NCBI GenBank assembly: GCA_022113835.1
Contig: JAILWY010000001.1
Span: 16,794,501-16,858,500, forward strand
Origin: Atopsyche davidsoni
Lineage: Eukaryota; Arthropoda; Insecta; Trichoptera; Hydrobiosidae
Direction: 5' to 3'
DNA length: 64,000 nt
A program made the translations under genes and the position numbers. The notes under the pieces are model-generated. The model was not told the origin of the DNA, made no database searches, and saw nothing but the letters and a program-made list of their open reading frames with translations. Positions within the stretch are counted from its first letter, which is position 1; the number at the start of each line of letters is the position of its first letter. Below, in pieces: positions 27,492 through 39,700 of the stretch.

Positions 27492-30400
27492 GTTTTATAT
27501 TTTAGCTTAGCAATAAGGTTTTTTTTCATTAAATAAGTTTTTGTGATTTTCCTGTATACAACAAAGCAAATGCTGAAGACGTATAAAGTGTACACATTCA
27601 TGTACATGTACAAAATATTTAGTTTTATTAAAGTTTTACATATCTGAGCATGCATTTGGAATTGTATTTTTAATTTATTTGGTATAGCTTCATTGCATGC
27701 ATATATGAGCATAGTCAATAGAAAACAGTTAGATTTGTATTGACTAACCCTATACTTCAGGGAATCGACTTTGAATGATGTATCTTGTTACAAACAGCAA
27801 GTTTTACGAATCAAAATAACACAAATTTTGTATGGAGAATTACGTTTCACGGAACTCTCACTTTGTAGGTTCAATTTATTTTCACAGTTCTACACGACAA
27901 TGCTTCAAATTACATAAGCAGGCCGTGACGAGAACGAGGGACGTTTCAAATCGGCGCCGCAGTGGGACGTTTATTCCTGCATTATGCTTCGAATATACTT
28001 TTGTAAGCTATTTCCACGAATGTTTGAACGATTTTTCACCGACAGTTTGACACAAAACAGTCATAATTTTTTTTTTAAATCCGTTTTAAATTAACAAGCA
28101 TTTATCACATTAATACATTTCAAATGTGCTTAAGAAAGCAGCTTCTCTCAAAAGAACAGAGTAGCTCTATTGAGAGCCCCCTCCGCCGTGACTGACCGCG
28201 GAGTGAGTAACGATCCGCTTTGTTCGGCGCCTCCACTGAGAACTCCTGATTTTTTCTAAACAATTTTATTTTTCAACCACGCGAGAGCCTACTGACTGGA
28301 AAATATTTGTCGGCGCCCTGTTCGCTGTTAGTTCAAAGCGTATTGTATTCCATATAAATATCATCTAATGAGAAATCCGATAGCTTCGCAGATGGAGCAT
28401 CGCATTACAATAATGGTGTCAAAATATTTATTCCTGGTGTCATATCAAATTTCTTCCCAGCGAAGGATTATTAAATATGTTCATAAATTTGGGCGGCCGC
28501 TTTTATTACTAGAAATGCTGCATTTTTCGGTCTCATACCGCATTTTTTTGGAATATCAAACTTTTGATCCCGATACTGAAGCCGTCTTTGGAAATAATTT
28601 CTGAAAATGGCTTCGATACCTGGACCGAACCGTCCAAAAATTCATGAAAAAACGCAGCATGGCACGCAAGAATACAGCATTTATGGAACCTCTAACATTT
28701 GTGTAATATCATATCGGGCTGAGTATTTCAACTCACCGAGCTCCGGTCGGTCGCGTCGATTTGAAACTAGTCTCGTTTTAATTTCAACTCGAGTCGGACT
28801 CGAAGCTATTCATCTCGTATGTTTCGTGTAACCGACTATTCGCTCGCCAGAAATGCCAACTCGGGCCAGCAAAACCTCGTCAGAAGCACACCGGAAGTCA
28901 CGCAGCAATCTCAATAAATTAATTGACCTTCGATTTTTACCTTATACTATATTGTGGTAACTATATATTGTGGTTAAAAATATACGAACTCAAAAAACTA
29001 ATAAAAGTCTATGGTATTTACGGTGTGTACTTTAGGGAAATTGATTGAAATAAAAAATAAAATAGCTTATTATAATACTATTTATAAAAATAGTATCAAA
29101 TAAAATACAAAAAAATGTCCTAACTAAGCATACTTTCCGTATAAAAGCTTATTTCAACGTTATTCACTGACTGGATACGAGACATAAAAATACATGTGCC
29201 TTTAAAGTAAAAACTTCTCCCAAAAAAATAATATTATCTTCATTTCACAAAGTAAAATAACAAGCACAACCTTTCGTCACAACAACTATTGTTACGACTG
29301 CTATTTTGTGACCGCCACTCTTGCTTCCGTCGCCTCTCGTAGTCAGTACCGTATGTGCAATATATGTTAGCTAGGCTGTTTCTCACGAATCATACGGGGA
29401 GATGGTGCTTCCTGCAATGTGTCGGTTGCTGTACTACCATCGCCTCTAGAGGATAAGCGGCGTTTATTATTATAATGAATCCCCACAAAATACCTTGTGC
29501 TGAGATTTTTTTTATATACCATAAAATACTGAAAATGTTTGCCTAAAAATTAACAAATTCATTTGGGCCACTGGAGCATTGTTCACATTGGGTACTTGTT
29601 GGGTATATTGTTCATATTGGGTAAAATTGCTTGAATCTTGTGACAGGGTTGCTAACGACTCTATTCCACACTCGAGCGTGTACTCCGCCCGGTCAGAAAC
29701 GCGATGATTGCGTAACGAACATAACGCGTAACGAACGACGACTTGAAACGGATCTCGTTTGTACTCGAGAACTGCTTGTGTAGAACAATTTAACGACTTT
29801 ATTTAAAATATGTATTTTTTATATCTCATTTTACGTTGCTGGATAAATATAATGCCATGTTACTGAAATTGTCATATCCCTTTATTACCAGCTGAAATAA
29901 TGCTTAATGGACAAAAGACATGTTCGATTCTCTTCTTTTTTACTTACATTCCGAAACACAAACGCCGGGAAGAACATTATCGAATAGATTTATGTCCTAT
30001 TTTAAGGCTCATGTTAGACTTGATGATAGAAAATTACGTCGTAAATTGTAAATGTACAAGCAGATTAAATAAAACTCATTTTTTATATGTGATGCGCGAG
30101 TTGGAAAAATCGCAGAACGCCGCGAGAGCGTGCCTTGTCTCGCAACCGGACCGCTCTCCTGGCTGAAGCCGCGAATGGGGATCGCTTTTTATTCCAGTAT
30201 TGGAATTACTCTGAACGACGCTTTTATCGTCGTGTAAATATTTCATCATGTGTAAATATTGACTTCTTTGGTAATTAAATACTGATGGTTGCCTTTATTT
30301 GTCGACCAGAAAATATAGTAAACAATGTTCTGAAAGATCTATAGCTAACTGCTTACAAATATATTTTATGCTTTAAAAGTGATGTGACACACTCTAAATA

Positions 30401-30817
30401 TCTGAAAAAAAAAGTGTTGTGGGTGCTATCGATTAAAATATAATTAGTTCTCCCGTAGAATATTACTTGTGATTTTTAATGTGAGTATGGATGCAATAAA
30501 TGTCTATTATATTACGATAGCTATGCTCTTGAATGAGGTATATAAATATGAATTACTTTTTTCTCTATAGATATATATGTGTGTATGGGTGTGTGTGTGT
30601 GTGTGTGTGTATATAAATTTATCGATGTTGCAAGCAGGAGGTAAATATTGAAAACTCTCAAAGATCCTAGAAATAAATACAAAAAAGATAAAAGAAATAC
30701 CCAGTGTTGGTATAATGCACACCCCCGTACGTGCATTTTCCTTAATGCACCATCTTTCCTTCGCATAAACGTTAAACCTTTCTAAATGCTTCCACGCCGG
30801 AAGTCCGGAGAAGGCCG

Positions 30818-30890
30818 GTAGGGTGGGGTGGTGGGGGTGGTGGGGGTGGTGGGGGTGGGGTGGTGGGGGTGGGGGTGGTGGGGCGGGAGT
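30818..30890 (+). repeat. G-rich GGTGGGGGT minisatellite
   Basis: Irregular 6-9 bp units of GGTGG/GGGGGT; many G runs of four or five on the + strand, a strong G-quadruplex pattern. Preceded at 30580-30612 by a (GT)n microsatellite. Confidence 0.9.
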
Positions 30891-33800
30891 GAAGACAGCT
30901 GAAGCGTCTGAAGAGTTACATTTTCCAATCAGAGCAGCCCACAAACTACGTACACTTCCTCCCCGACTGGGAGGGACTCAAATTATAGGGGCAGTTATAT
31001 TATGGTACCTTATAGTCACTTCGGTTTTATGCTAGCATTAGAAAATACGTGTTTTACAGTTTTAAATATATTTACTGAGATGAATAATTACAATATTTTG
31101 ATTATTATTAAAATTGCTCGAGTCACAAAGTAACGATAGCAATTTAACTAAGATTTCATTTTTTAAATATATTTCAATAACATGATTTTTATTTTTTTTT
31201 ACCGATATATGATAACTAACAAAAATAGTAATTAAGCAAACAAAAAACCATTTTAAAGATAACTCATAAAAAGTATTTATCGGATAGAAACTCATTAAAT
31301 CATATTTATAAAAATACAATGCAGCGCATTATTATAAAGGCTAAACATGGTGTTTTCTGAATACTTATCGAAAAATCTACTTTGATTACATCTTAAAAAC
31401 ATTCTATTGGCGTATCTTAAAGAAGAAAGATTTTTTTAAATCAATATATAATTACTTTTCAACAGCTTTTATTTTTCTACAACAAAGCAAGGTATTTTGT
31501 GTTTTTTGCGGTTTATTTGTATTTTTTAATAATGTGAATAATTTTTCTTTAGGGTCGTATCATATCGTGATTTAACACAATAAATATTTATTTACTAGAG
31601 GTGTTAATAAGTACGATTTTTTCAATTCTACTCAACTTCTCAGGATAAATGCAGTGAATAAATAAAATCTCGCAGTCCGCTGCTCCGGGGCCGCAGTCCC
31701 TCGGCGCCTGCGGGATCGTCTGGCAGGTCAAGGAATGGATTTCTGTATTGTTGTAGCTGTCTTGTAAGTTCTTGTCCAGGGGTTGTGAAATATCTGAAAA
31801 TTGATACTTGTTGAACAAAACAAAACTGTTCGGCAGAACAACTATGTTTTGATCACTTCGCGGAGTTTGAGTGCTTTGATTATTAAGTCGGTATTTTCGG
31901 TTAACCGAGTTTATCTTCTGCTAAAGCAGGCGTTACTCTATGAATACCTATTCAAATCAGAAACGTGAAAATTTAAATATTTCTGAACTATCGATTCTGA
32001 AAGATATTATCCATTTCCCAACTCGAAAAGTTTTGTAATCGGTTTTGCTTTATATAGTTTGCGCATTTTAGTTTATTGGCTAAGGGTTGTGGTATCGAAA
32101 ATCATAAATATTAGCCATTAAAGAAAACAATTTTTTTTACATGTTATTCCATTATATTGATACTACTTAACATTTCAATCATCAGTTATTTTAAATAAAT
32201 GGAATCTATCTCTTTAGTAAAATAAAACATATATTTTCGATCTTATTTAAACACTTATTTTATTTTTCAAATGAAGTTGACTTAAATTTTTAATAATATT
32301 AAGGACTAATCAATTTCTAATACAATGTGAAATTTAGAAATATACTTATTAGAAAATATATAAAATAGTTTACTTACAATTAACGTCATTTACGCTTCAT
32401 AAATAAGTAACAAATAAAAACAGCCAAATGACTATGATTACGACTTTTTTTTTTATAAGTGCTTTTGCATTTTCAGGGTTCATCAAGGGTTTTTTCAGGC
32501 TGATTTTATTTGATGTTTTCATCTCTTAAGGGCTTTGCAGTTGGTTGAGACTCTTGAAAGAAGAAAGCGCACACATGTTATGTGTCGGGGAAGTAAGAAG
32601 AAGCTGTTGGTTACTGGTTAAGACACTTTTATTGTTTACTTGGTATATTATAATAATTACAGTGTTAAGGTATTTTAATATGATAGGGAGACTACCGCTC
32701 CTGTTCGATGTCTATCGTGTTCTGGCGCTCTCCGGAGCTCTCTGGAGTTCAGGTAGAGGCGTCGGGTTTTACAATACATATAAAAATTGGGCGGCAGACA
32801 GAGTAATAAACAAATTGCTTGGTTTACTTAAATCATAAAATATCGCACAGGATATGAGAACAATGCCGGCTCGTCCCTTGCTGTTATCTTCGGAGGTCCG
32901 TGGAATCGTATCTATAGTTAGTTTCTCACGCATAGCAAATACTTGGAATTATACATAATAAATATGCGTGCGGTCCATAACACACATACACAAATTATCG
33001 TAGTTTCTTAGCCATGTGACTATTTATGTTTGTTTTTTTTAATATTGATATATCAATAGCTAAAAAAGTAGAATTACTTCTTGTAGGATTATTCAAATAT
33101 ATCTCCATCGGTATACACTCACCGACCAGGCAACACCGCAAGTGCGCCATTGTTAAGACCGGGGCGCTGTGCCGCGCATGAACTGACTTGAGCAAAAACG
33201 ATAAGGGATGATCTTTTGTTGGTGGACAGAGACATACAGTATTGCCGCAGTGTATCCAAATGCAAAATATATCATTCAATACTTCTAGTAAATCTCAAAT
33301 TCTATTGAAATTTTTCATAAAAACTATGTCATTTTTATTAAAAACCAGGTTCTAAAATAACCACTAACGTACAAAAAAATCTTACTGTTTGGTAAGATTT
33401 TTAAGTTTCTCAAAAAATGTGATACATTTTTGTAATAAAAAAACCTTTATATGTTCGTTAAACAAACAATGAAAACTATGTTAACATAACTTGTTTATAC
33501 AAGATGTAATGTTTTTAACACTTAAAATAAATAATGATAATATGTTTTTTTTATTACTTATTATATCTCTTTGAATAAAAAGTTTAAAAAATTACCTTTC
33601 GGTAGAACAATTCTCTTGTTCGCCAAGTCAACTGTATAAACGTGATATTTTCAGAAACAATATTAGCAAGGAGGTACTTTTCCACGGATTAACTTCAGCT
33701 TATGACCCCCACCGTCAGAAAGAGTGTTAAAGATACCCATTCGGTTAGTCAGAAAGTCGATATTTACCGCTTGTATCTCTCAGCACCTTTTAATAGCTTT

Positions 33801-34074
33801 TATACGAAAACACGACCGAACAAAAGCGCTCTGTTTGTTTTCTTTCATTACTACAATAGACGCTAACATAATGCAACAATACTTTATACTATCTTATTTG
33901 CTTGTGAAAATATTTACATACCCAAAAAAACACAAATAATAAAAAAAACACTCACACGAAATATTTACACAAAGTCTTCGCTCACCTGCTTTACATCGCC
34001 CAGTTTTCCCATCGCCGAAAGAAAAACTTCTAAGCCGTCCATTGTCGTGTCGGCGCGTGAATGTATTCACCTCC

Positions 34075-34175
34075 ACCCCCTGCCCTGCCCCTTCCCTGCC
34101 CCTGCCCTGCCCCTGCCCCGCCCCTGCCCCGCCCCTGCCCCGCCCCTGGCCTGCCCCTGCCCCTGCCCCTGTCCT
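34075..34175 (+). repeat. C-rich CCCCTGCC minisatellite
   Basis: About a dozen units of 6-11 bp (CCCCTGCCCTG, CCCCGCCCCTG). The G-rich strand is the minus strand. Both open frames across it are low-complexity and not taken as genes. Confidence 0.9.
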
Positions 34176-35500
34176 CCCCCTGGCGCACGCAAATCGTCGC
34201 TTCAGCCTAAGCCCTCGGGCTCGGAGGGGCGCCCGCCCCCGGAGCTAAAGGAAAGCGAAAACATGGAACCACCACGCGCTCCGCAGTGGGTGCCTACTGA
34301 CTTTTATTATATTAGGTGAACTTCCATGTTCCATAATATAAAACATATAGTTAAAGATAACCGGAACATACTATATATCATATACTTTAATAATCAAATA
34401 AAATGTTCTATTTTACTACTATTTTAAATTTCGACTCAAGAAGACTTCATGGGTTTAACAATGGACGTGTTAATATAGTGTTCATAATGTTGTTTCGGAC
34501 ATATGTAGATTAAAAAACATTTATACAATCAAGAATGACCGAAAATACAATATATCGCACAAGGAATTACTGAAAAATAGAATAAATTATTTTTGAGATC
34601 ATTGCAAATTTCCATTAATTAATATGTAATATTTATTTTCTTTGCAAAACTATTAAAAGGTAAATCCAGATACATCCCACCCTCCGTCCCGTCCCCTTTC
34701 ACTTCCCAGTCCGGGCCAGAGGTCCCGAGCCAGGTGACAGCCGTGAAATGAAATCTCCAGCCTCGGCCGGCCTTCGGTATTTAACGCCCCCGACTTGGAA
34801 GTAACTAGGAGTAACGATCGCTTTATCTTTTATATCTCTGCGGATACTTTTTACAAGTCATTGGAATTGAATTCAGGGACAAGTATTCTAAGATTTTGGC
34901 ATGATTCTTATCCCCTCTCCGCCTTCCCGCAGTGTTCAATAAGAATAAAAATGTTATACGAACAGAATATTTGTTGTTGGCTTTCAAAGTAAGTTTGTTA
35001 TTGATGAACAGAATCGTATGTAATATTTTTGACAAAAAAAACGTTTGTAATAAAAAGTAATTCCATTATAACAATTTCAATAATTAAATATATCGAGCGA
35101 TAGCTTAACGTAACTTTTTGTGTTGTGGTCGGTTTTACTGACAATATTCAGGAATCATTTTCAAACCATTTTCGTAGTTTTAATTATCACTTTATTTGTT
35201 TTTTTTTATTTTTATAAAAAACAATATTTTGTATACATCTTATAAAACTTGAAAGTAACACTTTTTTTGCTTATCACACACAACCACAGATGAGAACTCG
35301 ATACCACAATATTTCTTCAGAGTTAAATGATGACTTCAGTAAACAGAGCACATTAACGTAACCAAAGCAATATATACTGCTGGTTTTAAAATAAATTGTT
35401 TAATGCAAAATAACTTAAAATCATGCGAGATAACATTCACTGCGGTCTATTCTATGAAAGAATTTGCATTAAGGATTTTTCATATTATCAGAAACAAGGG

Positions 35501-35551
35501 TTTTTGTCTTCGTATAGACTCTATACTATAGAGTATAGACGAAGACAAAAA
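35501..35551. repeat. Imperfect hairpin, 51 bp
   Basis: Outer 13-bp arms TTTTTGTCTTCGT and complement, a 5-nt mismatched step, and an inner perfect CTCTATA/TATAGAG pair around one C. AT-rich pairing continues weakly outward. Confidence 0.8.
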
Positions 35552-35889
35552 TTCTTGTTTGTTTTTAAATTTTGTTGATAATAGTATCAAAATTTAAAAA
35601 CGTAGAGCTTAGTATTGTTTACGATGTTTGCGAAGAGATATTTGTTTATTTTCCTAACTAAGTTGCAACAATCGATTGATATAGAATATCTGTTTTCAGC
35701 TTATGTATAAATTTCATTACATCAAAATTCTCCATCTTCTGGGTAATTCAAATTTCCCTTCGATGGTTTTTTTTTTTATATAGGTTTGGTACCTTGCTTG
35801 TTATGTACAAGGTTTGTCATCACAATTTGAGGAAACTTTCCAAACTAGTCGATCGAATTGATCTATATATGGGAGTGACTGAAACTACA

Positions 35890-36453
35890 CCCCTTGGTTT
35901 ATCTTCTTTATGGTTCCGATGACACGCTTCAAGAAGCCATCCAATGACTTCATCAACTGAGGGTGTCTCGCTACTGACTTCAGGTCATCAATGCACAGGC
36001 CTTCCTTTCGGCATTAGCTCTCCAGTTGGTGTCTCTGAAGACCGAAGATGGGGCATGAACCCACAAGGTGGATCACTGTTTGTGGAGTAATATCATCACA
36101 AGGGCATGCGTCGTCGCTCGTCAAGTGGAACCTGCGGAGATAACTTCTCATCGCTCCATGACCCGTTAGGAGCTGAGTTGATTCAAAGCTAATCCGCAGG
36201 TATTCCTGTACACAGCGGCGTCCGTAACAGAATCAAAGAACATCTTTGTTACGTTTCCTTGCGGAGAGCTTGTGTACCTTTCGTTCCATGTGTCCACTGT
36301 AATTTTCCTCTGGAGATTTTTTGCGAAACTCAGAGGAAAGTCGGAAAATACATAATTCATTTTCTTTTTGGTGGCTTCTTTAGCCTTTTCGTCAGCTCTC
36401 TCGTTGCCAACAATACCCTTCGATGGTATGACGGTCAAAAAAAGTATCTTCAT
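35890..36453 (-). pseudogene. LINE ORF2 C-terminal remnant (Jockey/R1-like, RNase H and zinc knuckle)
   Basis: On the minus strand from 36453: SKGIVGNERADEKAKEA (an RNase H-like end), later NQLSS, then TGHGAMRSYLRRFHL and a Cys/His cluster CPCDD...TVIHLVGSCP. These are the ordered C-terminal features of non-LTR retrotransposon ORF2 proteins. Stop codons interrupt the tail. It is 5'-truncated, and its truncated end lies about 110 bp before a TMTC1 exon on the opposite strand. Confidence 0.8.
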
Positions 36454-36565
36454 TATTTTTTAGTTCGATTGATTCAATCGATTGTTTGAAATTGACTAAT
36501 GATTGTAGGTTATTGTTTGATCATGTGTGGCGAGTGCTGACTTGACTGGCTTCCTCGACTTGCAG

Positions 36566-36703
36566 GCCGGAGAGCGGGACGCACTACGTGGGGCTGAGCG
36601 TGGTGCTGGGCGGGCTGAGCATGCTGGCCAAGGAGACGGGCGTGACGGTGTTCGTGCTGAACCTGGCCTTCGACCTCTACCGCTGTTGGCCGTGCGTCAA
36701 GCG
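36566..36703 (+). CDS. TMTC1: TMTC1 exon a (KETG membrane segment)
   Basis: 138-bp exon between acceptor tgcag and donor gtaagg, entering and leaving at phase 2. It encodes [19 protein letters not shown] followed by [20 protein letters not shown]. The conserved KE(T/Q)GVTV motif follows a hydrophobic helix and is characteristic of all TMTC proteins. Very GC-rich against AT-rich flanks. A LINE fragment in antisense ends only about 100 bp upstream. Confidence 0.93.
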
Positions 36704-39700
36704 GTAAGGCTTTCGCTGTGTTCCTTCTGATATGGATAACTTTTTAATAGTCATCAAAGCATTAAATAAAATCGTCCCCTTCCGACCGCATTATCTGATA
36801 ATGGTAATAGTACTGTTTTTTTTTGATTTGACCGAATTAATAGTATATCAGTGTACAAATTATAATCTGTGAAAAAACAATTTTGGTAATAAAACGCTTT
36901 TCACATTTTTGAGTTACTTTGTAGAAAAATTTATTTTTTGTTCAAATATTATCAAAATTTTACGATTGTTCGTTGAAATAAAAAGATAAAAAGGGTCGAT
37001 AAGTCTAAAATATAATTTTATTCTAATTTACTTGTATTATACGATTTAAATTCAAAAGTTCCCTTTTGAATTTAAACTCGAGGTTTTACAAATTAGGTTA
37101 GTTTATTGTGGATGATCTAAATAATACACATTTCAATTTCTTTTATTAGGTTTTCTCTAAAAATATTCCGTTAGTCATACAATTGTAAAATTGGAAACTT
37201 ACAGCAATCAAAACAATTTTTAAAAAAATTAGCATTTTCATGTTCATATTCTTCTTCAAGAAGAATTATATTCGACCATAGCAAATTCCCCTCTAGTAGG
37301 CAGATATTTTAATTTGGAGCCGACCCCTGCACACGAGCCGGCCAGCTCGTTATGTATTTGCTCGATTACGTTACAATGGATATTCGTTTCTTTAATTTTC
37401 CGATTTTCAACAAATTTCAGGCGAAATAATCTATTTCGATTAATCTGAGTAATTTAATTTTGCCGCTGAAATTGAATTTACCTCATCCACACCGAGCCAG
37501 ATTATTATTTGATTGATTAGTGCCTACTCGTACTGCCGCTATATTTTTTGTTCAATTATTTATATCGCTTTTCATCATTTTTTTGATTGGAATTTTTTAC
37601 TCAATTAACTTGACCTTTATTTATTTATATCAAATTCAATTTTACCTCCATCAATCCAACGTGACTGTCGTGTGTTATATTGAAACACCCACCTGAAAAT
37701 TTATTTTACTACTTCAAAAATGTAGTATGTTTAAAAATATATTTAATAAACAGTATCCTAATTGAAATTAATATAAATCTAATAATCTGGTAGAACCATG
37801 TACTTTTTATTCGAAAATTGAGTATCTTCGTTCTTAAATATAAAAAGCACAAGCATGCACATATTTCCTATTTCTGTCGACTTCTCATAATGAAGCTAAT
37901 CAATATTAATTCTACTAATAATTTTCAAATATTCAAAATATGACTGTTGTTTGATTGAATTAGTAATTCACTTAACAAAAACTACCCATGGAATATAAAG
38001 ATTTATTTTTTTTACGAATTGAAAGGAAAACATTGGTTTAATCATAGAAAAACTCTAAACATAACATTATATCATACTGCAAAAAATATTCTTTTTATTA
38101 TTTAACAAAGTTCAGAGATTCTAAACCTTTTCTCGTTTCCCGAATACGATATGTTTTTGATTTAATAACTCTGAGAGGTTATATGTCAATTTTTCAATAT
38201 TAATTTATTTTATTTTATTAATTCTGATATTCTTTGTAAAGCCCAGTTTTATTTAATTTTCTTCAAAGTATACTCAACCAAATGTATATCGTGTGGGTAG
38301 CCACGTGATATACCGTTAGTTTGTAAATGGTATACTCATTTGTTCAAGACGTGTGTGTGTGTGTGTGTGTAGGACGGTGGTGGAGGTCCGCTGGAACGAC
38401 GGAGCAGCCCAGTTCTCCAGGCGAGCCGCCAAGGTCGTGCTGTCCCTGGCCCTGCTGCTGGCTCTCCGCCTGGCCGTGCTGCAGGGAGCACTGCCTCGCT
38501 TCTCTCCCCAGGACAACCCCGCAGCCTTCCATCCCAGCCTCTACGTCAGGTCAGTCTTTTTTACAAACGTGTCTCATGCAATCACCCTATAAAGTAGGGA
38601 ATCAAAAACATTCATACTGCAATTTATTGCATTTAGTCGACCAGTAAACTTGGTCAAAATTATTTTAGAGCAAAACTCATTTTTCTTAGAAAAACCAGAA
38701 TAATATATCTTAGTACAAGCAGCTTACTCTTCTCATTTTATTACTTTTGTTGGATCTTTCAACAAACTTTCTGTAGTAGTAAAACATCAGGTTTTTCAGT
38801 CTTATATCAGTTTAACTTAATTTGTCCATGCTGTACAAGAATACGTTAAAAAATAAACGGTTTTATACAAATATCACGGGACATTTTGTCATTTAAAGTT
38901 TATAGAAATAACCAAACAATAAGCAAATAATATTATTTAGGTTAGGATAGGCTAGTTTGGGCTTAGGTCACAATTAGTTATCAGATTATCAATTATTAGG
39001 TTTTCTTCTTCCATCTGGCTACCGGGATAATTCTTTAGTTCTTCATTACTCAAGTGCTCATTTTTGTTTGGTTTTTTGCTTGATTTATTTATGATAATAA
39101 CAAGATTTTTCTATTTATCAATCATAAAAACTATTACTCAAACTCAAACTCTTAACTCCTTATTTCCTATGTTTTGTATTCTAAAAATAAAAAATAAAAA
39201 ATCATTTTTTTGGTAAATTACGATATACAATACATAAGAAAAGAAATGCAAAAAAATGTTTTTGCATTAGTTAGAAGTAACTACTTTATTTAATACAATA
39301 TATTGGATTGTTCGATGCCAACATTTTTGTTCTGATTCGACAAATATGTCAAAGAACGAACTCCATTATTTTGTCGATTTTATGACATGTTATGACGGTT
39401 GCCTGCTTTCAGACGCTGAAAATGTGAAATTTCCGTTTCTAGCTTTTTATGTTTTTCCAATTGCAGCCATTATTCTGCCTCTTTTAATATATTGATCTTC
39501 ATTTTGCAATATTTTAACTCATAATATATTTATTTGAAAGCAACATAAATTGAATCAGAAAGTTTTCATTGGTCAAAACATCTATGTTCATAGTAAATTT
39601 ATTAGATTTAAAAATCGTGTATATAAAAGATATCCAGATTATAGTGTGATATCATAAAAAACAACTACTATTAATTGGTAAATCGATTGAATGATAAAAT

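Larger units (their letters stand above)
25368..35889. other. AT-rich region without a recognisable gene
   Basis: May include 5' introns of TMTC1. Holds two minisatellites, a (GT)n tract, hairpin 35501-35551 and GC-richer patches at 28150-28320, 29650-29770, 33110-33190 and 34680-34800. A 97-residue frame at 32545-32838 is open but has no recognisable domain. Confidence 0.5.

Noticed and set aside
30507..30944. 145-residue minus frame across the G-rich minisatellite and (GT)n tract
   Set aside because: Pro/His runs come from simple repeats; no domain.
34042..34319. Two frames across the CCCCTGCC minisatellite
   Set aside because: Pro/Ala-Cys repeats translated from a minisatellite whose unit length varies.
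36527..36730. 67-residue frame [15 protein letters not shown]... over TMTC1 exon a
   Set aside because: Out of phase with the real exon, which starts at 36566 after the acceptor.
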